From NCBI RefSeq assembly GCF_019511445.1, contig NZ_JAEUAN010000001.1:186001-250000 (forward strand): a DNA stretch of 64,000 bases, read 5' to 3'. The notes under the pieces are model-generated. The model worked only from the letters and a program-made list of their open reading frames with translations, did no database searches and was not told the DNA's origin. Of this stretch, positions 1-9,096 are shown in pieces (positions within the stretch are counted from its first letter, which is position 1; every line of letters begins with the position of its first letter). The position numbers and the translations under genes are program-made. The DNA comes from Aliirhizobium wenxiniae. GTDB taxonomy: Bacteria; Pseudomonadota; Alphaproteobacteria; Rhizobiales; Rhizobiaceae.

Positions 1-845
1 GCCAGCGTGAAGGGCGTCATGATGACGACCTGTCCGCGCGACGACATCTCGATGATCCCCTGCAGCATCGGTCCGTCGAGACGCAGCGGCGAGGAGGAGT
101 TGATAACGGTGAAAAGTGATGGTTCGGCCTCCATCTGCTCCATCGATATGCCCCGGCCGATCCGGGCGATCTCCAGCGCGTCGAGATTGCGCTGTCTGCC
201 CAGCGAGTAACAGTGGAACACTTTGTCGGTCAGTTTCACCAGGTCGGACAGGCAGTCGAGATGGCGCACAGAGGCGTGGATATCGACAGGCTCGACCGGA
301 TAACCGCCGGTCGTATGGATGATGTCGTAATGCTGGGCGAGTTTTATCAGCTTGCGGAAGTCTTGTTGATTGCCAGCGCGGCGACCGCCATCGCGGTCGG
401 CGACGAAGGGGGCGGAGGCGACCTGCGCGAAGACGAGATTGTTGCCGCCGATCCTGACGTTGCGGGCCGGGTTTCGTGCGTGCATGGTGAAAGTCGATGG
501 AACGGATGCAATCAGCTCCTCGATCAGCCCGCGGTCGAAACGGACCCGCTCGGAGCCGGGTGTGACATCTGCACCGGCCGCCTTCATCCGCTCGCGTGCT
601 TCCGGCAGGATGATATCCATGCCGATTTCCTCAAGCACGGTCAGCGAGGCGTCGTGAATATCCTCCAGCGCTTCGGCGGTAAGGATCTCGGTCCTTGTGA
701 TCGTATTGACGAGCCCGCGGTATTTTGTCCCGGCTGTTGTGCCGCGGCTGCGCTCGCCGCCACGGCCACCGGTCCTTCGGCGCCGTTCCGCTGCCGGCGA
801 GGTGCTTCCCGTTTCGACGAATGCTGGTGTCGTGATCTCGCTCAT
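1..845 (-). CDS. MttB-family (trimethylamine methyltransferase-like) protein, 3' end outside window
   Basis: The reverse strand reads open from an ATG at 845 to the window edge, giving the first 281 residues. The N-terminus has an arginine-rich stretch (ERRRRTGGR) followed by a segment on inducing leaf ends, LTVLEEIGMDI, and by GGNNLVFAQVASAPFV and HCYSLGRQRN, the arrangement of the MttB/MtgB superfamily. Known members transfer a methyl group from trimethylamine or glycine betaine to a corrinoid protein; rhizobial members lack pyrrolysine and are more like the betaine branch, but substrate cannot be read from this fragment. No corrinoid partner is visible because the downstream side is off the window. 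Family confident, substrate unknown. Confidence 0.85.
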   Translation of the reverse strand, partial: MSEITTPAFVETGSTSPAAERRRRTGGRGGERSRGTTAGTKYRGLVNTITRTEILTAEALEDIHDASLTVLEEIGMDIILPEARERMKAAGADVTPGSERVRFDRGLIEELIASVPSTFTMHARNPARNVRIGGNNLVFAQVASAPFVADRDGGRRAGNQQDFRKLIKLAQHYDIIHTTGGYPVEPVDIHASVRHLDCLSDLVKLTDKVFHCYSLGRQRNLDALEIARIGRGISMEQMEAEPSLFTVINSSSPLRLDGPMLQGIIEMSSRGQVVIMTPFTL

Positions 846-1103
846 GGCTGTCCCGTCCGCGCCGTTTCAAGGCAAATGTGACAAATCGGCGGAAAGGTTG
901 CGCTGTCATTTGCGACCACGGGCCGCCTTATCCAGAACATCGCCACTGCCAGACCGGCAAGTGGTCGTTCCTGATACGAAAATTCACGAGACGACTTGTG
1001 GTAAAAACGCGTTGTTAACACTCGTCATGGTGTTATCGTCGCCATCATGGCCGTAAGAGTCGGCCCAAAAACGCCTGGCATAAAATTTGGGGGACGGCAG
1101 CGC

Positions 1104-4100
1104 GTGGATATGCACAGCGACTTGCTCGACAAAGCCTGCGCGCGGATTCAGGATCTGGCGCAGCCGGCTTACATCAAGGACAGCGCTCTGCGTTATGTCG
1201 CGGTCAACGCTGCCTATGCGACGCTGTTTCACGCGCATCCGGCCGATTTCGTCGATGGCGGGAGCCGAGGTCTTATCGGGACTGTTGATGCCGGCGAGCG
1301 CAAGGAAAAGGAAAGCCGCGCCATCGTTTTCGGCAGCGACGAGGTTGCAAGGCTGTTCGATGCGGCCGGTTCGCTTGCTTACGAAGTCCATATCGAACGG
1401 TTTCTGACCGAAAACGACCATACCTATCTTTTCGGCACGATCGACAGGATCGCGCAGCCCGCTGCCGCGACGGCGCAGATCATTCCGCTTGCGGCTGCCA
1501 CGGGATCGGTCTTCAACAACAACCTCCTCGATGATGCGCTCGACATGTTCGAGATGGGGATCGGCATCTATGACCGGAACGATGCGCTGCTCTACAGCAA
1601 CTCCCAGTTGATCGATTATTTCGCATCCACGGATATCGACATAAAACCGGGCTTCACTCTTCCGGAAATTCTCGGCCAGACTTTCGATCGCCAGCACATG
1701 CGTGGTCTTTCTGACCGCACGGCCAATCCGCTCGGTCGAGACGCGTGGATCGAGCAGGAGATGGCGCCGTATCGCCAGCCCTATTATGAAAGCATCGACC
1801 AGCTGGTCGATGGCCGCTGGCTTCGTTCCGTCAACAAGCGGATGGAGAACGGTATTCTGATTACCGTCCGGCAGGAGGTGACCGATTTCAAGGAGCAGGA
1901 AATGCTGCTCCGCAATCAGGTGGCCGAAACCGAACTGTTCCGCGCCATTCTGGAAGACCTTCCGGCACCGGTTTTCGTGCGCAATGAGAGGCACGAACTG
2001 ACCTATGCCAACAATGCCTACGAGCAAATGCTGGGCAGCGCCCGCGACAATTATATCGGCCAGACGGAAGCGGAGATGTTTCCCTGGGCGGCCGAGCGGT
2101 TCTGGGATGAAAACGCCCGCGTGCTCAAGGGCGAGAAGATAGACAAGACCGAGGACATGACCTTTCCGGACGGATCGGTCATTCCGGTGTTGACACGCCT
2201 GAGAGCCATCAGCACGGAGGATGGCAGCAACTATCTCGTCTGTTCGAGAACGGATGTCTCGCCGATCAAAAAGGCGCAGGCGAAGGCGGAGAAGATCAGC
2301 CGGGACCTGCAGACGATCCTCGATGCGTTGCCGGTCGGGATCGCCATCCTGACCGAACAGCTGAATTTCGAATATGCCAATCCTTCCTTCCACGAGTTGT
2401 GGGATGCCGGAAAGCGCTTCGACCTCGACGGGCGTTCCTATCGCGATTTTATCCGCTTCGTATTCGACGATGGCGTGTTTGCCGATTTCAACCTCGATTT
2501 CGAGGATATCTATCGGCAGCGCATTGCGGCGTTGACGGAAGATGGCCATCCACCGCTCGAATTGCGCTCGTCGACCGGGCGGCAGATCCTGATCTCGACA
2601 ACGCGCCTGAGTGATGGGCGTCTGCTGCTCAGCTACACCGATATAACCGCGATGCGCCGTCGTGATGCGGAGATCCAGGAAGCAAGGGCCGCATTGGAAC
2701 GCCATGGCGCGCTGATGCGCGACGCCACCAGCGCCATGTCGCAAGGGTTGCTGATTTTCCGCGACGGGAAGGTGGAACTCTCCAACGATGCGCTTCCCGC
2801 CATGCTGGAAATCCCCGCCGGGATGGGGGCGGCCGGCGCGCAGTGGCGCGACCTGTTTCGCCATTGCGTGCGCCGCGGCGATCTGGGCGAAGGCGGCGAG
2901 GCGCTCGGCACCTTCCGGATGCTGGAGGCCAATATCGCTTCCGGCAGGCCGTTCGTCACATCCTTCAAGATCGAAAACCGCAAATGGGTTCAGGTCGAGG
3001 CACGCCAGACCGACAGCGAACACTGGCTTGCCGTGTTCACCGATGTGACCGAGGTGAAGGCACGCGAAGAGGATTTGACACGCCTGTTGCAGCGGGCAGA
3101 AGCGGCCGATCGGGCCAAGTCGGAATTCCTCGCCAATATGAGCCATGAAATCCGCACGCCGATGAACGGTGTGCTCGGCATGGCCGAACTGCTGGCAAAA
3201 TCGAGCCTCGATACGCGGCAGAAGACCTTCATCGACATCATCGTCAAATCCGGCAATGCGCTTCTGACGATCATCAACGATATTCTCGATTTCTCCAAGA
3301 TTGATGCCGGCCAGATGAAGCTGCGGAAAGCGCCCTTCGATCCGGTCGAGGCGATCGAGGACGTGGCGACACTGCTTTCATCCGCAGCGTCGGAAAAGGA
3401 TATCGAGCTGATCGTCAGAGGCGACGCCGCCGTTCATGAGACGGTGCTGGGCGATGCCGGGCGGTTCCGGCAGATCGTCACCAACCTTGTCGGCAATGCG
3501 GTGAAATTCACCGAAAAGGGGCATGTGTTCATCGACCTCAAATCCGCGCCGATCCGCGATGGTGAGCTGATGCTGTCGATCCGGATCGAGGATACGGGCC
3601 TTGGAATTCCCAAGGAAAAGCTTGCCTCCGTGTTCGAAAAATTCTCGCAGGTCGATACGTCCTCCACCCGTCGCCACGAAGGGACGGGGCTTGGGCTTGC
3701 CATCACTTCGGGTCTCGTCGAACTTTTTGGCGGCCATGTAGAGGTCGAGAGCGAACTCGGGCGCGGCTCTGTCTTTACCGTGCATCTGCCTTTCCCGACG
3801 GTTGCCGAGCGCAAGATGGAGGTGCCGCTGCCGATCAATACGAGCGGTGCGCGCGTACTGATCGTTGACGACAATGTCGTCAACCGCCGCATCCTCACCG
3901 AACAGCTTTCCATGTGGGGTTTCGATACGGTGGCCGCCGAGAGCGGTGCGGAAGGGCTTGCCGTTCTCCAGGAAGCGGCGCGGCTGGGCGTTACTGTCGA
4001 TGCGATCGTGCTCGACTATCACATGCCCGAGATGAACGGCCTCGACTTCGTCAGGTCAATGCGTGGTGACATCCGGTTCGACAATACGGGCGTGATCTTC

Positions 4101-4736
4101 CTGACCTCGATGGACATGGCGAGCGATGAGGCGATGTTCGCCGAATTGAAGATCCACGCCCATCTGATGAAACCGGCGCGGGCCAACCTTCTTCGCAGCA
4201 CAGTCATCGATGTGGTTCGATCCGTCAGAAGCAAGCGCCGGATGGAAACAACCATCGTGACCGAAGCTCTTACACCGGCAGAAAGTCCCCGTGCGGTGAC
4301 TGAGGTGCCGTCCAGGGCGCCGGTAGCAGCGGCTGCTTCGCTTGATGTGCTCGTCGCCGAAGATAACGAGGTCAACCAGATCGTCTTCACCCAGATCCTG
4401 CAGACGACGGGATGGCTGTTCCAGATCGTCAAGAACGGCGCGGAAGCAGTGGATGCCTGGCAGGCGCATGACCCGGCGATCATCCTGATGGACGTGTCCA
4501 TGCCGGTGATGAACGGTCATCAAGCGACGCAGAAGATCCGCGAACTGGAACAGCGGACCGGCACCCATACGCCGATCATCGGCGTGACGGCCCATGCGCT
4601 CGAAAGCGACCGGGATCTCTGCTTCCAGGCAGGCATGGACGATTACCTGTCGAAGCCGATCAGCCCCGAAGCGCTGGAAGACAAGATCCGCACCTGGATC
4701 GGCGGCGCGCGACTGACGACGACGCAGTCGTTCTAA
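1104..4736 (+). CDS. Soluble multi-PAS hybrid histidine kinase with two receiver domains
   Basis: About 1210 residues with no membrane segment. Several PAS modules fill the first 650 residues (segments such as EMGIGIYDRND, LPVGIAILTEQ and AMSQGLLIF are typical of PAS_7). A HisKA domain follows with the phospho-acceptor His near 681 in NMSHEIRTPMNG, then an HATPase with N-box near 788 and G-boxes DTGLGIP and GTGLGLAI. Two receivers follow, with Asp near 971 (VLDYHMPEMNG) and 1130 (LMDVSMPVMNG). No Hpt domain is attached, so a separate phosphotransferase is expected. The frame opens at an ATG at 1047, but GGGGGA at 1089-1094 favours GTG at 1104 or ATG at 1110. It converges on the next gene with 7 bases between stops. 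Signal unknown. Confidence 0.93.
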   Translation: MDMHSDLLDKACARIQDLAQPAYIKDSALRYVAVNAAYATLFHAHPADFVDGGSRGLIGTVDAGERKEKESRAIVFGSDEVARLFDAAGSLAYEVHIERFLTENDHTYLFGTIDRIAQPAAATAQIIPLAAATGSVFNNNLLDDALDMFEMGIGIYDRNDALLYSNSQLIDYFASTDIDIKPGFTLPEILGQTFDRQHMRGLSDRTANPLGRDAWIEQEMAPYRQPYYESIDQLVDGRWLRSVNKRMENGILITVRQEVTDFKEQEMLLRNQVAETELFRAILEDLPAPVFVRNERHELTYANNAYEQMLGSARDNYIGQTEAEMFPWAAERFWDENARVLKGEKIDKTEDMTFPDGSVIPVLTRLRAISTEDGSNYLVCSRTDVSPIKKAQAKAEKISRDLQTILDALPVGIAILTEQLNFEYANPSFHELWDAGKRFDLDGRSYRDFIRFVFDDGVFADFNLDFEDIYRQRIAALTEDGHPPLELRSSTGRQILISTTRLSDGRLLLSYTDITAMRRRDAEIQEARAALERHGALMRDATSAMSQGLLIFRDGKVELSNDALPAMLEIPAGMGAAGAQWRDLFRHCVRRGDLGEGGEALGTFRMLEANIASGRPFVTSFKIENRKWVQVEARQTDSEHWLAVFTDVTEVKAREEDLTRLLQRAEAADRAKSEFLANMSHEIRTPMNGVLGMAELLAKSSLDTRQKTFIDIIVKSGNALLTIINDILDFSKIDAGQMKLRKAPFDPVEAIEDVATLLSSAASEKDIELIVRGDAAVHETVLGDAGRFRQIVTNLVGNAVKFTEKGHVFIDLKSAPIRDGELMLSIRIEDTGLGIPKEKLASVFEKFSQVDTSSTRRHEGTGLGLAITSGLVELFGGHVEVESELGRGSVFTVHLPFPTVAERKMEVPLPINTSGARVLIVDDNVVNRRILTEQLSMWGFDTVAAESGAEGLAVLQEAARLGVTVDAIVLDYHMPEMNGLDFVRSMRGDIRFDNTGVIFLTSMDMASDEAMFAELKIHAHLMKPARANLLRSTVIDVVRSVRSKRRMETTIVTEALTPAESPRAVTEVPSRAPVAAAASLDVLVAEDNEVNQIVFTQILQTTGWLFQIVKNGAEAVDAWQAHDPAIILMDVSMPVMNGHQATQKIRELEQRTGTHTPIIGVTAHALESDRDLCFQAGMDDYLSKPISPEALEDKIRTWIGGARLTTTQSF

Positions 4737-4743
4737 GGACCAA

Positions 4744-5880
4744 TCAGGCCGCAACTGTCCGCGGTCTGGTGAGGCTTCGGCCGATCTTTTGTCCCTGCAT
4801 CTCGATCAGGTTGTAGCCGATCGCCGCCACCGCATAGGTGAGGGGCAGGGTGATGACGAGCGTCACCAGCCATCGCGCCGGATCGCTCATCTCGACATTG
4901 CGGATCAGATAGGCCACGACCGGCTGCATGATCAGAAGGTGTGCGAGATAGGCGCCGAAGGACAGTTCCCCCAGTGTGTGGAAGAACCTGTTGCCGAGAT
5001 GATTGGAAATCCTCTCCGCCATGCCGGAAATGGCCACCGGCAGGCGATGTGCATGGACAAAGGTGAAGAAGACGACCACCAGCGACAAACGCACAGCCTC
5101 GTGCATCGGGTTCATCACACCGCCAACCGGAATGAGCACGAGCAGGCAGGCGAGCGCCGCATAGGCGAAGGCTCGGCGGTTGCTCAAGTCCAGTGCTGCG
5201 GCAAGCAGCATGCCGGCTGCAAATACATGCATCTTGAGCGGCAGGAAGGTCGGCATCGGAAAATGATAGCCGATTTTCGTCACGACATAGACGGTGACTA
5301 TACCGGCCGCGACGGTGCCGATCATGGTTTTTATCCATCCAAGCCGGCCGACGATGAGCATGATGAAGGGCAGCGCCGCATAGAACTGCATTTCCAGCCC
5401 GATGCTCCAGTCTGGCAGGGCGGTGCGATAGCCGTAGGTCGGGCTCAGGCCAAAGAGGAAGCTCAGGTGCAGCAGATAGTTCTTCAGGCTGTCATCGACA
5501 TAGCGGGATGCGGGCTGGGGCGGGACGGCGTTGAAGGCGTCGATTGCCGAGCGGGCATCATAGATGATCGGGCCGAGCGCCAATGCGGCGAAAAGCATGA
5601 CGTAATAAAGCGGCGCGATGCGGAAAAAGCGCCGGATCCAGAAGGCGGTCCAGGTACTCGGGGCTTCCCAAGGCTCCTTCTTTCGCCGCAGCTGGTAGTG
5701 GAAGACCATCAGGAAGCCGGATAGCATGACGAACAGATCGACGCCGAGATCCGGGTCGCCGATGATCGGCACACGGAAACCGGTGAGGATGTGCGCGTGG
5801 CCGATGAGGACCCAAAGCGCGGCCAGTCCGCGTAGGCCATCCAGGCATGCGATGCGATATCCCTGTTCGGCTTTCGCCAT
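4744..5880 (-). CDS. Acyltransferase 3 family membrane protein (OafA/YrhL-like)
   Basis: A 378-residue polytopic membrane protein beginning MAKAEQGYRIACLDGLRGLA. The LDGLRGLAALWVLIGH segment carries the conserved Arg and His of the acyltransferase-3 family, which moves acyl groups (often acetyl or succinyl) onto surface sugars or exopolysaccharide. A second marker is SFGAYLAHLLIMQPV near the C-terminus. The frame extends further upstream, but GGGAG just before the ATG at 5880 and the family alignment set this start. It stands alone on the minus strand, convergent with the hybrid kinase. No polysaccharide genes adjoin it, so the acceptor is unknown. Confidence 0.9.
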   Translation of the reverse strand: MAKAEQGYRIACLDGLRGLAALWVLIGHAHILTGFRVPIIGDPDLGVDLFVMLSGFLMVFHYQLRRKKEPWEAPSTWTAFWIRRFFRIAPLYYVMLFAALALGPIIYDARSAIDAFNAVPPQPASRYVDDSLKNYLLHLSFLFGLSPTYGYRTALPDWSIGLEMQFYAALPFIMLIVGRLGWIKTMIGTVAAGIVTVYVVTKIGYHFPMPTFLPLKMHVFAAGMLLAAALDLSNRRAFAYAALACLLVLIPVGGVMNPMHEAVRLSLVVVFFTFVHAHRLPVAISGMAERISNHLGNRFFHTLGELSFGAYLAHLLIMQPVVAYLIRNVEMSDPARWLVTLVITLPLTYAVAAIGYNLIEMQGQKIGRSLTRPRTVAA

Positions 5881-6075
5881 ATGGTCGTCTCCCGTTGCGT
5901 CGGCTATCCCCAACCCCGCACACGGTCTTGCTGCTCGAAAAATGCTGCAGTGCGACAAAAAGGAAAGGGATGTGGCCTCAATATGGCCCCGGACGGCAAA
6001 AGAAGGCGGGATGACGAAAAAAAGGGAGCCGCATCTGACGGCCCCCTCCGGGTCTCTCTGCAATTTGTCGAGGGA

Positions 6076-6645
6076 TCAGCCCTGACGGCCGGCCTTCAGA
6101 GCGGTTGCCCAGGTCGCCAGCTGGTCGAGCGCCGCGTTCAGGCCTTCGTTCATCGGGGCGGTGGGGTTGAACACCTTTTGCTCGTCGATGAAGTTGGTGA
6201 AGAAGGGGATCGGAACCGTCTGCGGGATCGGCATCATGTTGAGGTTGGAAATCAGCATGCGCAGTTCCTGGGCGGCACGCAGGCCGCCGGACACATGGGC
6301 GTAGCTCAGAACGCCAGCAGGCTTGAACGACCATTCGAGCGACAGGACCTGCAGCGCGTTGATCAGCGCTGCATTGGGGTAATAGTCATATTCCGGCGTC
6401 AGGAAGAGATAGGCATCGGCGGAAGCGACGCTGGTCGACCAGCGCTTCGTGTGCTCATGCTCGTATTTCTGCATGCGCGGATGGTGCGGTTCGTCGAGAA
6501 GCGGCAGATTGAAATCGGCGAGATCGACCAGTTCGACCTCGAACTTGCCGTGTTTCGCGGCGTGCTCGGCAGCCCATTTGCCAATGGCAGGACCTGCGCG
6601 CCCCGGCCGGGTGCTGCCGATGATCACGTTAAGCTTCAATGACAT
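6076..6645 (-). CDS. NADPH-dependent FMN reductase / flavodoxin-fold oxidoreductase
   Basis: 189 residues with the flavodoxin-fold start LKLNVIIGSTRPGRAG (phosphate-binding loop for FMN, residues 5-18) and the LFLTPEYDYYPNAALINALQ segment (about residues 80-100) that binds the isoalloxazine ring in NAD(P)H:FMN reductases and azoreductase-like enzymes. The protein is predicted cytosolic. It is divergent from the MarR-type regulator at 6918 across 272 bases, an arrangement often seen when a MarR protein controls a redox enzyme, although the second candidate target is the SDR gene. The physiological acceptor (quinone, azo compound or metal) cannot be read from sequence. Confidence 0.88.
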   Translation of the reverse strand: MSLKLNVIIGSTRPGRAGPAIGKWAAEHAAKHGKFEVELVDLADFNLPLLDEPHHPRMQKYEHEHTKRWSTSVASADAYLFLTPEYDYYPNAALINALQVLSLEWSFKPAGVLSYAHVSGGLRAAQELRMLISNLNMMPIPQTVPIPFFTNFIDEQKVFNPTAPMNEGLNAALDQLATWATALKAGRQG

Positions 6646-6917
6646 GCTGAAATTCCTATGTTGAACACAGGCACCTGTTTGGCCCCTGCGGCAGAAGGAT
6701 GCAGGTGTTCATTTGGAATGGCTGCCATGTGTGGGGGGAGGGGCTGTGTGGAGGGCGCGCGGTTGGCGGTAGCGCGCGGCGAGCGACTGCATTAACCCGC
6801 GCATGACTGGCCATGTTTGGAACTGGCCTGATTTTTCGCCATGGGTTCGAGGTGAGTTGTCACGCAGCCCCTTACACCCGGCTTTTGTTCGACGCGGGGA
6901 CATGCTTAATACCGGGA

Positions 6918-7352
6918 ATGACAGAGCCCACGTCCGATCAGACCGAACAACTCGCTATCGCATTCGAGCGTTTTACCCGCCGCTTCAAGGTCGCAGAGGC
7001 ATCGGCGGCCATGCAGAACGCGCTCAATGCGCTGGACATACAGGCTCTCCTGTTCATCTGCGAACATCCCGAATGCAGCCTTGGTGAGGTTGCCCGACAT
7101 CTTCAAGTCGCGCTCACAACCATGTCGTCCTCGGCCGACCGTCTGGTTCGCCGGAAAATGATCGAGCGGGAGCGGCCGAAGGCCAACCGCCGATCGGTGT
7201 CTCTGACGCTCACACCGAACGGCGTAGCGGCGGTTTCTGGTTACATGGATGGTTATCGGGCTTCATGTCGCGCAATGCTGGAGGCGCTCGATAGCGACGA
7301 CAGGATCGCATTTCTGAATCTGACGGAAAAAATTGCAAGATACGAATATTGA
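6918..7352 (+). CDS. MarR-family transcriptional regulator
   Basis: 144 residues starting at MTEPTSDQTEQL. A winged helix-turn-helix occupies roughly residues 45-115: CSLGEVARHLQVALTTMSSS is the recognition region and RRKMIERERPKANRRSVSLT the wing with the conserved basic residues. The frame is open further upstream, but only this start gives a normal MarR length. It is followed 52 bases later by an SDR gene in the same direction and faces the FMN reductase on the other side. MarR proteins usually repress neighbouring genes and are released by phenolic or oxidative ligands; a candidate operator overlaps its own stop codon (7340-7369). Confidence 0.88.
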   Translation: MTEPTSDQTEQLAIAFERFTRRFKVAEASAAMQNALNALDIQALLFICEHPECSLGEVARHLQVALTTMSSSADRLVRRKMIERERPKANRRSVSLTLTPNGVAAVSGYMDGYRASCRAMLEALDSDDRIAFLNLTEKIARYEY

Positions 7353-7369
7353 ATAATACGAATTTCGTA
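7340..7369. promoter_or_regulatory. Candidate MarR operator between the marR and SDR genes
   Basis: ATACGAAT occurs twice, at 7340-7347 and 7356-7363, 16 bases apart. The second copy is part of an inverted repeat TACGAA-T-TTCGTA (7357-7369). The element runs across the marR stop codon and lies 36-65 bases before the SDR start, where a repressor could block an SDR promoter. That it is an operator is inference. Confidence 0.4.
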
Positions 7370-7404
7370 GTATCTCTCTACCAGCGAAATTGAAGAGATA
7401 CAAG

Positions 7405-8151
7405 ATGACTGACACGCGGACCTCTGTGCTCATCACAGGTGCTAATAAGGGTATCGGCCTCGCCATCGCCCGCCAGCTCGGCAAACATGGTTACATCATC
7501 TGGCTGGGATGCCGAGATGTATCGCGCGCGGACACGGCGGTTCAACGCTTGCAAGGCGAGGGGATCGATGCCCGCGCCGTCCAGCTCGATGTTACGGACG
7601 AGATGAGCGTTGCTGCCGCCGCCAGGACCGTCGGTCAAGACAATGGCGGCCTTGACGTGCTGGTGAACAATGCGGGCCTGATGCATGCACCGCCGCCTTC
7701 GATTTCGGAGGAATCCATAAACGAGATCAGGCAGATGTTCGAGACCAATGTGTTTGGAGCGTTGCGCGTGACGCAGGCCTTCCTGCCGTTGCTGCGCAGA
7801 TCAAAGGGCGCCCGGATCGTGATGATGAGTAGCGGTCTCAGTTCGCTTGAGGATGCGCTCGACATGCGTAGCGAGACATGGGACGTGGGCTTCGGCGGCT
7901 ACTGCGCGTCGAAGACGGCGCTCAACATGCTCACCGTCAAGCTGGCAAAGGAACTGGATCGCGAGGGTATCAAGGTGAATGCTGTCGACCCGGGCCTGAC
8001 GTCCACCGACATGACGGGGAACGGTCCCGGCCACTCTCCTGAAATGGGAGCTCGCCCGGCAGTCGCCCTGGCGATGATGCATGCCTTCGGTCCCTCCGGT
8101 GGCCTCTTTGCATGCTCGACACAGGGCGAGTTGGTTCGGAAGAATTGGTGA
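7405..8151 (+). CDS. Short-chain dehydrogenase/reductase (SDR)
   Basis: 248 residues from MTDTRTSVLITGANKGIG; an upstream ATG at 7390 is in frame but GAAGAG is placed for 7405. The classical SDR features are present: TGANKGIG cofactor loop near residue 12, NNAG near 90, a catalytic Ser in VMMSSGLSS and the YCASK (YxxxK) pair near residue 170. The VDPGLTSTDMTG segment follows. Plant and bacterial carbonyl or menthone-type reductases have this architecture, but the substrate is unknown. It lies 52 bases downstream of the MarR gene in the same direction and is probably its target. Confidence 0.88.
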   Translation: MTDTRTSVLITGANKGIGLAIARQLGKHGYIIWLGCRDVSRADTAVQRLQGEGIDARAVQLDVTDEMSVAAAARTVGQDNGGLDVLVNNAGLMHAPPPSISEESINEIRQMFETNVFGALRVTQAFLPLLRRSKGARIVMMSSGLSSLEDALDMRSETWDVGFGGYCASKTALNMLTVKLAKELDREGIKVNAVDPGLTSTDMTGNGPGHSPEMGARPAVALAMMHAFGPSGGLFACSTQGELVRKNW

Positions 8152-8348
8152 CGACACGATACAATGCTCAGGACCGGAGCGGAAATGTGTTCCCAAACAC
8201 ACCGTCTCACCTCGGTGGGGTGCCTGCGTCGCTTCGGTTGACGCAGCTGTAAAGCCACTACTGAGGAGACAGACGAGCCTGTCCCGCACCCCGGTTTCGG
8301 ATATAGCTGGCAGTTTGAACGAGAAAAGGCCCGCGACCGTACAGAGGG

Positions 8349-8376
8349 AGGCCCCTCGTGTGGCTCCGAGGGGCCT
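8349..8376. terminator. Strong GC hairpin downstream of the SDR gene
   Basis: AGGCCCCTCG (8349-8358) pairs perfectly with CGAGGGGCCT (8367-8376) around an 8-base loop. There is no clear T run on either side, so it may be a processing or RNA structural element rather than a terminator. The stem core CCCCTCG/CGAGGGG recurs in the hairpin at 8508. The rest of the 520-base gap 8152-8671 holds no supportable reading frame. Confidence 0.4.
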
Positions 8377-8507
8377 GGCATCTTGACTGGAGGTCAAAGC
8401 TGCGCATTTGCAGCCCGGAGATATTTAGCCACAGCTAATCAAGGTTGTCCATCAGGCGTTACCGTACCAACTCAAGGCGGTATGTTGAGATCGCGCTCCT
8501 GCAAAAA

Positions 8508-8531
8508 GCCCCTCGGGATTAACCGAGGGGC
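8508..8531 (-). terminator. Rho-independent terminator on the minus strand
   Basis: GCCCCTCGG (8508-8516) pairs with CCGAGGGGC (8523-8531) around GATTAA. Read on the minus strand it is followed by TTTTTG, which makes a standard intrinsic terminator. It is 141 bases beyond the stop of the gene at 8672, so it either ends that transcript or a short RNA made from the gap. Confidence 0.65.
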
Positions 8532-8671
8532 AAAAATGACTTAACAGTCAAAGGCGCGCCAATAACGCCTTGGCGATATGAAGTCACGGAAAGCGGCGTT
8601 TGTCCATTTGCCGCTACCGTACAAACTTTAGTGAAATGCGCACTGGCTTGAGATTGCCTGCGGCGATGTCG

Positions 8672-9070
8672 TCAGATCGATGCATCGAATACATCTGCCT
8701 CACTCTGGGTGGCGAAGTTGAATGTGACCAGTTCACTTTCATCGTCCTGACGGATGCCGACTGCAGTGACGATCAGCCTCGCGATCTCGTCCTGCGCTTC
8801 GCTTCCCGACCGGGACGATTTCACGGCCTTTTCGATGGCCGGTGCAAAAACTTCGCTGACCAGGCCAAGGCGCATATTGTGCTTCATGATGATATCCCGA
8901 TCCTCGATGATCGCAGCCTGCTCCTCCTTCGGGATTTCGGCATTGTCCATCGCAGTTATCGTGGCGTTGGTCGCGAGCTTGATCGGACCTTCCTGAAGCC
9001 AACGGTCAACCATCTGGTGGAACTGACGCATGCGCTCGGCGGGGATTGTTTTCTGTACGGTGATCGACAT
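8672..9070 (-). CDS. Conserved-looking hypothetical protein
   Basis: 132 residues, starting MSITVQKTIPAERMRQFH, with AAAGGAACGAAA just ahead of the ATG as a good ribosome site. I do not recognise a family. The protein is acidic, mostly helical by composition, without cysteines, signal peptide or membrane segment. It sits 26 bases after the mnmD stop in the same direction and could be co-transcribed with it. A terminator lies downstream at 8508-8531. Real gene likely from ribosome site, codon pattern and position; function unknown. Confidence 0.65.
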   Translation of the reverse strand: MSITVQKTIPAERMRQFHQMVDRWLQEGPIKLATNATITAMDNAEIPKEEQAAIIEDRDIIMKHNMRLGLVSEVFAPAIEKAVKSSRSGSEAQDEIARLIVTAVGIRQDDESELVTFNFATQSEADVFDASI

Positions 9071-9096
9071 TTTCGTTCCTTTGTCAGTTTCCGTGA

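Noticed and set aside
213..881. Plus-strand frame of 222 codons at the window start
   Set aside because: Antisense to the MttB-like gene, which has convincing family motifs.
984..3146. Long open frame (720 codons) antisense to the hybrid kinase
   Set aside because: It is a mirror of codon bias in a GC-rich gene; it has no ribosome site and the opposite strand encodes clear kinase domains.
8508..8531. Attenuator or riboswitch for a plus-strand gene
   Set aside because: The nearest plus-strand gene starts 1.3 kb away, and the T run is on the minus strand.
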